Origin: Gammaproteobacteria bacterium
GTDB taxonomy: Bacteria > Pseudomonadota > Gammaproteobacteria > Steroidobacterales > Foliamicaceae
Length of the DNA: 64,000 nt
NCBI GenBank assembly: GCA_026708965.1
Contig: JAPOTY010000006.1
Coordinates: forward strand, 1-64,000
Direction of reading: 5' to 3'
The notes below the pieces were generated by a model. That model had not been told where the DNA came from. It saw nothing but the letters and a program-made list of their open reading frames with translations, and made no database searches. Each line of letters begins with the position of its first letter. Positions within the stretch are counted from its first letter, which is position 1. Positions 41,352-47,377 of this stretch are shown in pieces. A program made the translations under genes and the position numbers.

Positions 41352-42671
41352 TTACGCGGCGCGGGCGGCGGCGCGGAAGTGCTTGAGGCCGTAAAGGAGG
41401 AACAGGCCGGCTATGGGGGAAGCGATCGCGCCGACCACGGCGATCGAGCGGCCCACGGCCTCGTCGTAGCCGAAGACGCTGTCGATCACGAAGCCCACTG
41501 CGGTGGGGCCGGCGATAGCGGACAGGATATTCAGCGCCAGCATCCACACCGCCGACACCGTGGCCCGCAACTGGTTGGGCGCCACCAATTGCAGCGCCGC
41601 CGGGCCGCTGGCCACCGCGAAGCATCCGAAGAACGCGTACGGCACGAACAGCGCCAAGGTCCAGAACCCGCTTTGCAGCTGCGTGGTGATGAGGCACAGC
41701 GGAGTGAGCACGGCGGCGGCGATGATGCCGACAAGAAACGGCGCATCCACGCGCCCGCGACGCCTCATGAAATCGGTGAGCCAGCCCCCGGCGAACACCG
41801 CAGCCGGGGAACAGAAAAGAAGAATCCAGCCCAGCAGCCGGCCGGATTCCGAAGCGCTGTAGCCCAAGTTGCGGATCATGTGCGTGGGCCCCCACAGCAG
41901 CATATTGGCGATGGGCGCCGCGAGGATCGCGAATCCGCAGAAGTGCGCCAGGAACATGCGCCGGTGCGCGGAGAAAAACGCCAGCACCTTGGGCCACGGA
42001 ATCCGCTGCTCCACCCCTTCCATCAGGCCCTGCCGGACCGGTTCGCGAATCGTGAGGGCCAGCAGGGCCACTAGGATGCCGGGAAGCCCAACGATCATGA
42101 ACGCAAGCTGCCAAGGCTTGAACTGAGTAAGAAAGCCGGCCAGCCCTCCGGGAAGCCGCTCGAACGGAATCGCCGCCACTAGGTCGATGACCTGCGCGCC
42201 CACCAGAAAAGCGATGCCCGCCCCGATAAAGGCGGCGCACTGGAATACGCCCAGCGCAGTGCCGATCCGGTCCTTGGGAAAGTAGTCGCTGATCAGCGAG
42301 TAGGCGCAAGGCGATAGCGTTGCCTCTCCAACGCCCACGCCCACCCGAGCCAGCGCCAAGTGCCAGAAGTTGCGCGCCAGTCCGCACGCGGCCGTCATCA
42401 GGCTCCAGAGGAATATGCCGGCGGCCACGATCAGCCGCCGGCTGCCGCGGTCCGCCAGCCGCCCGATCGGCAGGCCCATCAGCGCGTAGAAGACCGCGAA
42501 GTACAGTCCGCCCAGCAGGCCGATCGCGAAGTTATCGATTTGCAGGTCCCGCATGATGGGCGGAACCAAAAGCGAAAGGATCAGCCGGTCCAGAAACGAG
42601 AAGATAAAGGCGATCATCAGCACGCCCACGGCGTACCAAGCCACCAAAGGAGAAGGTCGGCTACGACTCAT
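41352..42671 (-). CDS. MFS transporter (spinster-like)
   Basis: 439 residues, 12 membrane helices. Helix 1 region FIFSFLDRLILSLLVPPIM, motif A GLPIGRLADRGSRR, and ARVGVGVGEATLSPCAYSLISDYFP in helix 4/5 are typical of the bacterial spinster-like MFS group. It is 13 bases downstream of the flavin monooxygenase on the same strand, hence probably co-transcribed and carrying its substrate or product. Substrate unknown. Confidence 0.87.
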   Translation of the reverse strand: MSRSRPSPLVAWYAVGVLMIAFIFSFLDRLILSLLVPPIMRDLQIDNFAIGLLGGLYFAVFYALMGLPIGRLADRGSRRLIVAAGIFLWSLMTAACGLARNFWHLALARVGVGVGEATLSPCAYSLISDYFPKDRIGTALGVFQCAAFIGAGIAFLVGAQVIDLVAAIPFERLPGGLAGFLTQFKPWQLAFMIVGLPGILVALLALTIREPVRQGLMEGVEQRIPWPKVLAFFSAHRRMFLAHFCGFAILAAPIANMLLWGPTHMIRNLGYSASESGRLLGWILLFCSPAAVFAGGWLTDFMRRRGRVDAPFLVGIIAAAVLTPLCLITTQLQSGFWTLALFVPYAFFGCFAVASGPAALQLVAPNQLRATVSAVWMLALNILSAIAGPTAVGFVIDSVFGYDEAVGRSIAVVGAIASPIAGLFLLYGLKHFRAAARAA

Positions 42672-42684
42672 GCGCGCCAGCCTG

Positions 42685-43935
42685 CTAGGATTTTTCGATA
42701 CCCATGTCCGTTAGAGGGTCGCCGGTCGGCACCCCCAGCAACAGCTTGCCGGTGGGCGTCATCCCGGTGTCCCAGTTGAGGCCGCCATGGGTGGAGATCG
42801 TGCGCATGTCGCGGTAATGGCGCTGAACGGGATTGTTGCCGGTTTGCCCGGTCACGCCCATCATATTGGCCAGCCGGGTGATGGCGCTTAAGCAGAGCTT
42901 GGCCGCCATGGCCGGTTCCCGGCGGATTCTCAGGCGGTCGATTCCGCGAATTTTCTTGCCGGAACTGCCGGCCTCGTGCAGGAATCGCATCAGGCTGTCG
43001 ATCATCAGATCGGCCACCCGCAGCTCCTCGTAGGATTCCGCAACCCGAATCTGCACCGGAACCTGCTCGACGACGTTCTCGCCGAACATCTGCCCCGTGC
43101 GTTCGCGGGTTTGCTCCAAATAGTGCTCCAGACCGCCGCGGGTTGTCCCTAGCATCGGCCCGCAGAGCAGCGTATAGAAAAGCTGGCCCAGTTCGGTGCG
43201 ATAGATATAGCTCTTGTGCAGCTTTGCGCCCGGAGGTTCGGCGCCGGCCAGCTCCTCGGACAGCACGGTCCGGTATTCGGGCACGAACACATCCTTCACT
43301 AGGATATCCTTGCTGCCGGTGCCCTTGAGGCCTTCCGCGTGCCAAGTGTCAACGATCTCGTAATCCTCCGGCAGCAGCTGCGCCATGCGGAACTTCACCC
43401 GCGAACCCTCCGAGGACCGCCCCTGTATGTTGTAGCGTCCGCCCACCACCGCGCAGTCGGCATGGTCCACTCCGCTGGCGAAGCGCCACTGTCCGTTCAG
43501 AACAAAGCCGCCATCGACCGGCTCCATGGTTCCGCCGCCCGCAAAGGCGGTGGCGATGATGGTGTCCGGATGGCCCGGCCAGAATTCCTCCTGCGCGCGC
43601 GCCGGGAATCGCCCCAGCATCCAGGTATGGGACATCACCACGGATGACACCCAGGATGTGGAGCCGCAGCCGCGCCCGAGTTCGCGGGACACATCCACAT
43701 GCGCGCCCCAATCCATCTCGAAGCCGCCGTAGCGCCGAGGCGTGAAAATCTTGTGGATTCCAGCCGCCTTCAGGTCCGCCACCGTTTCCTCGGGCAGAGT
43801 GCGCCGCTCGTCGGTGGCTTGGGCGCGCTCGCGGAGCACGGGCACCAGTTTGCGCGCCTCGCGCACCAGTTCCTCACGCGTCGGAATATAGCTGGGCTGC
43901 GCGCCGTCCGCCCGTATTTTCTTGGTTTGCGCCAC
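42685..43935 (-). CDS. HsaA/HpaB-like flavin-dependent monooxygenase (acyl-CoA dehydrogenase fold)
   Basis: 416 residues. Group D flavin monooxygenase with the acyl-CoA dehydrogenase fold, as in 3-HSA hydroxylase HsaA and p-hydroxyphenylacetate hydroxylase C2. Stations: LRERAQATDERRTLPEETVADLKAAGIHKIF, GRGCGSTSWVSSVVMSH, WRFASGVDHADCAVVGG, DTWHAEGLKGTGSKDILVKDVFVPEY and the C-terminal QRHYRDMRTISTHGGLNWDTG. Start is GTG at 43935 with AAGGAGG eight bases upstream; the frame is open far beyond but overlaps the SDR gene on the other strand. A flavin reductase partner is not adjacent. HsaA acts in steroid ring cleavage, so a steroid or aromatic role is possible. Confidence 0.87.
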   Translation of the reverse strand: MAQTKKIRADGAQPSYIPTREELVREARKLVPVLRERAQATDERRTLPEETVADLKAAGIHKIFTPRRYGGFEMDWGAHVDVSRELGRGCGSTSWVSSVVMSHTWMLGRFPARAQEEFWPGHPDTIIATAFAGGGTMEPVDGGFVLNGQWRFASGVDHADCAVVGGRYNIQGRSSEGSRVKFRMAQLLPEDYEIVDTWHAEGLKGTGSKDILVKDVFVPEYRTVLSEELAGAEPPGAKLHKSYIYRTELGQLFYTLLCGPMLGTTRGGLEHYLEQTRERTGQMFGENVVEQVPVQIRVAESYEELRVADLMIDSLMRFLHEAGSSGKKIRGIDRLRIRREPAMAAKLCLSAITRLANMMGVTGQTGNNPVQRHYRDMRTISTHGGLNWDTGMTPTGKLLLGVPTGDPLTDMGIEKS

Positions 43936-44056
43936 GCTTAGGCCTCCTTGATGGACGATGCGGCCACTACGATCTCGCGCAGCGGCGCGAGGCGGCCAGT
44001 TTAACCCGCCTGTTCCGTTTTCCGCTGTCATACAATCCTGGGCCGGAGGATCAAGC

Positions 44057-44908
44057 ATGAACACAAACAGCGAATCGATTGTTGCCCGGCGCCTTGCTGG
44101 CGCGCTTGCGGTGCTTTCCGCCGTCGTTGCCATGCAGTTCGCGGCTGCCGATGAGCACGCCGCCCAGGAAAGCGTGGCCGCCGCCGACAGCGCGAAGACG
44201 GTGCTGATCACCGGCTCCAACCGCGGCATAGGACTGGCCTTCGCGCGGCACTATGCCGGCGCCAGCGATGCCAACTGGCGGGTTATCGCCACCTGCCGCC
44301 GGCCCGGGCAGGCGGAGGCGCTGAAAGCCCTGGCCGCGGAGCGCGGGAATATTGAAATCGTGATGCTGGACGTGACCCGCGAGGATCACATACTCAGCCT
44401 GGTCGAGCGCTACGCCGGCCAGCCTATCGACCTGCTCATCAATAATGCGGCCATCCTCGGGCCTCCGCCCGACCAAAGCCTGGGCGGGTTGGATTATGGC
44501 CAGTTCGAGCAAACCATGGCGGTGAACGTTTACGCTCCGCTGCGGGTGTCGGAAGCGCTGGCGGACAATGTCGCCGCTGCGGGCGGCAAGATCGTGGCGC
44601 TCACCAGCGGGCTTGGATCGATGCAGCTGATGGGCCGGATGCGCGGCCTTTATTTCTATCGCATGAGCAAGTCCGCGCTCAACATGGGCTGGCGCGCCCT
44701 GCGCAGCGATTTGCAGCCGCGCGGCGTGACGGTTCTGCTGGTGGCGCCCGGGCAGGTCGATACCCGCATGCTGCGCGCATCCGGTTTTCGCGGCGAAGCG
44801 ATGACAACCGACGATAGCGCGGCCGGCATGGCGAAAATCATCGCCGATGCCACCATTGAGGATCCCGGCCTGCCCATCAATGTGGACGGCTGGATCATCC
44901 CTTGGTAA
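44057..44908 (+). CDS. Second SDR-family oxidoreductase with N-terminal signal peptide
   Basis: 283 residues. Leader of about 36 residues (ARRLAGALAVLSAVVAMQFAAADE) predicts export. The SDR domain starts at KTVLITGSNRGIGLAFA, then INNAAILG, catalytic Ser in ALTSGLGSMQ and YRMSK for the YxxxK pair. It is closely related in layout to the SDR at 18720 (same VLITGSNRGIGL motif, same leader), so they are likely paralogues. GGAGGATC precedes the ATG at 44057. Divergent from the HsaA-like gene. Confidence 0.86.
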   Translation: MNTNSESIVARRLAGALAVLSAVVAMQFAAADEHAAQESVAAADSAKTVLITGSNRGIGLAFARHYAGASDANWRVIATCRRPGQAEALKALAAERGNIEIVMLDVTREDHILSLVERYAGQPIDLLINNAAILGPPPDQSLGGLDYGQFEQTMAVNVYAPLRVSEALADNVAAAGGKIVALTSGLGSMQLMGRMRGLYFYRMSKSALNMGWRALRSDLQPRGVTVLLVAPGQVDTRMLRASGFRGEAMTTDDSAAGMAKIIADATIEDPGLPINVDGWIIPW

Positions 44909-44941
44909 GGAGACCGGGACATGCTCGGGGTTCGCGTCCAA

Positions 44942-45430
44942 TCAAGGCGAGCGCGAGCAGGCATCTTCGTTGACCCGCAGGTATTCGTCGATGAACTTGT
45001 CTGTGTATTGCGACACAGCCGACAGAATAAATCCCGAATCTGAGCCGTGCGTTCCGGTGCCGTTCCAACCCCAAGTGATGGCGAACCCATGACGCTCTGA
45101 CGCAGGGTCGTAAAGTACTTTTTTGTATTCGAAACTGATGTTGAAAGCAAGCTCTGTCATAGTGACATTGACATAAAGATACTGGGACTTGCCAGCATCG
45201 AACAGGCGCGCCGCTCTCAGTCTGCTACGCACAGTGGTCTCGATTGCTTCCTTCTTCAGCCCGATTTCGATCGCGGCATCGGGCAAGTCCTCGATTATGA
45301 GGTCCATTGGCGCGCAGTCATTCCAGAGTTCGAATCGTTCTAAGTCTAAGCTGATTACTTCTTCGGTCTCTGCGGCGGCGGCGATAAACAGCGCCGCTGC
45401 ACCAATCAATAGACAGGCCAAGCGTTTCAT
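44942..45430 (-). CDS. Secreted hypothetical protein
   Basis: 162 residues. Signal peptide about 1-20 (MKRLACLLIGAAALFIAAAA). The mature part shows mixed alpha/beta character with TTVRSRLRAARLFD, YLYVNVTMTELAFNISFEYKKVL and a C-terminal YTDKFIDEYLRVNEDAC. The overall pattern (a regular exported domain with LxxARLF and Y-V-N-V) resembles small periplasmic DUFs of proteobacteria but none is assigned. The frame continues upstream of the ATG through another gene, without support. Possibly part of an accessory patch with the toxin-antitoxin pair. Confidence 0.65.
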   Translation of the reverse strand: MKRLACLLIGAAALFIAAAAETEEVISLDLERFELWNDCAPMDLIIEDLPDAAIEIGLKKEAIETTVRSRLRAARLFDAGKSQYLYVNVTMTELAFNISFEYKKVLYDPASERHGFAITWGWNGTGTHGSDSGFILSAVSQYTDKFIDEYLRVNEDACSRSP

Positions 45431-45509
45431 GGCGATACAATAATACCTGGTTGCAGTCGGGACTGTTGATGAATACCCCATGCGATCGTCAAGCGATGCT
45501 ATTCGCGAT

Positions 45510-45896
45510 TTAGAGGGGAAGGGTCGGCAGTTGCATTGATTGGGCGGCGGCCAGCATTCTGCGGTCATAACTGGCCAGCCGCACTTTTTGTCGCTGCTCA
45601 ATGAGATACTGGAGCGACGCAAGGTGCAATGCGTCCAGTGTGCGAATGGGATGCGGGAAAGGGTCCATGGCACGGGCCAGAATCGGCGGGGCAAGCTCCA
45701 GCAAGGCGATGCGGCCCACAAGATTGCGGGCGGCTTCCCCGTGGGAATCCGCCACCTTGCGCGCATGCAGGCGCGTCCATATCTCGTATTCAAGCAAGCG
45801 GCTGGACACCAGCGTTTCCCCCCAGAGTGAAGCGGGCGGTTGTCGGTCTTCCGCCAACAATTGCGCCAGCGCAACCGAGGTATCTACGTAAATCAA
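45510..45896 (-). CDS. VapC-type PIN-domain toxin
   Basis: 128 residues. PIN ribonuclease toxin: acidic residues in IYVDTSVALAQLL (first Asp), LLEYEIWTR (Glu), RTLDALHLASL (Asp) and ASYDRRMLAAA (Asp). It probably starts at TTG 45896, overlapping the antitoxin stop (TTGA), which is a usual tight coupling. A 46-base portion of this gene (45695-45740) has a frameshifted near-copy at 52718-52765. Toxin targets in the family are tRNA or rRNA; the specific target is unknown. Confidence 0.85.
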   Translation of the reverse strand: MIYVDTSVALAQLLAEDRQPPASLWGETLVSSRLLEYEIWTRLHARKVADSHGEAARNLVGRIALLELAPPILARAMDPFPHPIRTLDALHLASLQYLIEQRQKVRLASYDRRMLAAAQSMQLPTLPL

Positions 45897-46189
45897 CGGT
45901 TGTCTCGGTCCGCGTCGAGTTCCTGGAGAATTTCGCTCAAAGGGGCCACCGGATTCGATTCCGGCAGAGCGCCATCCGAGGACAGCAGGGGGGCGCGCAG
46001 CCAACCTTTGCGGACCGCATCGGCAAGAAAGGCATCGGCGAGATCAGGGCTTCTGGTCGGTCGAGGCGCCTTAAGTTCGGCCACAACGCGGTTACGGTGC
46101 GTGACCAGAATGGTTTCACCGGAAGCCGCCAACCGCACGTATTCGCTCAAGCGGTTATTGAGTGTCTTAATGCCGACCGACAGCATCAT
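45893..46189 (-). CDS. Phd/YefM-type antitoxin
   Basis: 98 residues. The Phd/YefM N-terminal DNA-binding domain is seen in VGIKTLNNRLSEYVRLAASGETILVTHRNRVVAEL. The C-terminal part (about 55-98) would wrap the toxin. First gene of the pair; its stop overlaps the toxin start. The palindromic operator at 46194-46215 lies directly upstream and leaves no room for a classical RBS, so the mRNA may have a very short leader. Autorepression by the toxin-antitoxin complex is expected from the family. Confidence 0.85.
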   Translation of the reverse strand: MMLSVGIKTLNNRLSEYVRLAASGETILVTHRNRVVAELKAPRPTRSPDLADAFLADAVRKGWLRAPLLSSDGALPESNPVAPLSEILQELDADRDNR

Positions 46190-46193
46190 TTGA

Positions 46194-46215
46194 AAGTAGC
46201 TTCCAGTAGCTACTT
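46194..46215. promoter_or_regulatory. Inverted-repeat operator of the toxin-antitoxin pair
   Basis: AAGTAGCT (46194-46201) and AGCTACTT (46208-46215) form a perfect 8-bp inverted repeat with a 6-base spacer. It begins five bases upstream of the antitoxin start codon, where Phd/YefM proteins normally bind. Confidence 0.6.
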
Positions 46216-46556
46216 TGTCAAGCGAAAATCACGTTGTGTCAACGCAAAGCACAAATGTCCCCTTTCTTGCAATGTCTGGAGGGGCGATGATCAGCCTTGC
46301 CAGCGATGTGATCACCCTTGGAAGGCAGAGCCAGCTAGGGCCAATTGACCCGCAACTTCTGGTTGGCAATCAATGGCGCTCGGCGAGAGCCATTCAAGAA
46401 GCGTTTATGCAGGCCAAGACGGACATTGAGAAGAACACCAATCTGGCCCACTTGTGGGCTCCGATGTGGGTGAGGGCAGTCGAACGCGACATGGCCGCCG
46501 GCGGCGCGCTTCCGGGCTTTTACGCTTCCTCTCCAAGCGCGATGGTTCCGAGATGA
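46215..46556 (+). pseudogene. Fragment of a serine-dehydrogenase-proteinase (ClpP/SppA-fold) gene
   Basis: The frame gives FLAMSGGAMISLASDVITLG then QSQLGPIDPQL, AIQEAFMQAK and WVRAVERDMA. SGGAMISLA with LGPIDPQ is the stretch around the second half of the ClpP-like active site in SDH_sah/S49-like proteases. Both the N-terminal part with the nucleophile region and the C-terminal part are missing. The 3' end runs into the stop of the molybdoenzyme small subunit. No start codon with RBS is seen (TTG at 46215 lies inside the operator). It reads as a decayed remnant. Confidence 0.6.
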
Positions 46557-47377
46557 AGGCTGTCCTCGCCCAGATCGAAGGCCGTCGCGGCGCTGCCGGA
46601 AGACTCCGAACTTACTGCCAGCTGGTACGGGCCGCTGTTTTTTTCCAGCTGGTCGATGCGGAAATCGCCGAACAGGTCGGTTTTGGCGCGCGCCACCTCA
46701 TTGCCGTTGCGGCTTAGGACCACTTCGGCGTTGGCGGCGCATTCCTCCACGCCGTCCACATGCTCCACAACCGAGCCGGCCACGAAGCAGTGCGTGATCA
46801 GGTGCATGTTCTTGTAATGCACACGCGGCTTTAAGCCGAGCTCCGGCTTGAGCGTTTGCAGGCCTTCCTCCTCGCTGATCCGCCGCATTTCGGCATCCTC
46901 CACCTTGAGCGAGCGGAACACATCAGTGGGGCAGGCCTGCTCAATGCGGGTTTTCTTCCAGCCCTCGTCGAGCAGGTGCGCGTCGAAGAACCAAGCCTGC
47001 GGCACCTGCTCCTCCTCGTTCCAGAAAATCGCGCCGTACGGGCAGGCATCCACAATATCCTTTTGGCCCTTCGATTTCTTCGGATCGATAATCACGATGC
47101 CGTCGGCGCGCTTTTTGATGGCGCCGTTGCTCGCAGCCTTCATGCAGGGCGCGTCGTCGCAATGGTTGCACATCACCGGCATGAAATGCGCCGCAACGAC
47201 CGGCCACTGGCCGCGCTCGTGGCGCTTCACATCGACCCAGCTATGCCCGCTTTCCGGCTGCGGGGCCGAATAGCCGGGAAACTCGTTGCCGATATGCTCG
47301 TCCTTGGTGGCCAAAAAGCAGTTGCGGCAGTTATCGCAGCGCGCGATATCCACCACCATGTTCCATTTCTTCGCCAT
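46520..47377 (-). CDS. Iron-sulfur small subunit of a transhydroxylase-type molybdoenzyme
   Basis: 285 residues. Resembles the beta subunit of pyrogallol-phloroglucinol transhydroxylase: ferredoxin-like domains (about 5-165), then ELGLKPRVHYKNMHLITH and a C-terminal Cna_B-like beta domain (about 200-285). Clustered cysteines are Cys14, Cys17, Cys20, Cys70, Cys73, Cys78, Cys112 and Cys149. The family normally has about twelve in four groups; here the fourth Cys of the first motif is replaced in CFLATKDEH and the usual Cys-x2-Cys before AHLLDE is missing (AWFFDAHLLDE). The ATG overlaps the large-subunit stop (TAATG). No export signal, so cytoplasmic. Confidence 0.85.
   Translation of the reverse strand: MAKKWNMVVDIARCDNCRNCFLATKDEHIGNEFPGYSAPQPESGHSWVDVKRHERGQWPVVAAHFMPVMCNHCDDAPCMKAASNGAIKKRADGIVIIDPKKSKGQKDIVDACPYGAIFWNEEEQVPQAWFFDAHLLDEGWKKTRIEQACPTDVFRSLKVEDAEMRRISEEEGLQTLKPELGLKPRVHYKNMHLITHCFVAGSVVEHVDGVEECAANAEVVLSRNGNEVARAKTDLFGDFRIDQLEKNSGPYQLAVSSESSGSAATAFDLGEDSLHLGTIALGEEA

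Noticed and set aside
44942-45874. One 310-codon protein spanning the secreted hypothetical and the toxin gene
   Set aside because: The upstream part is out of frame with the PIN toxin, while an ATG at 45430 opens a clean signal peptide.
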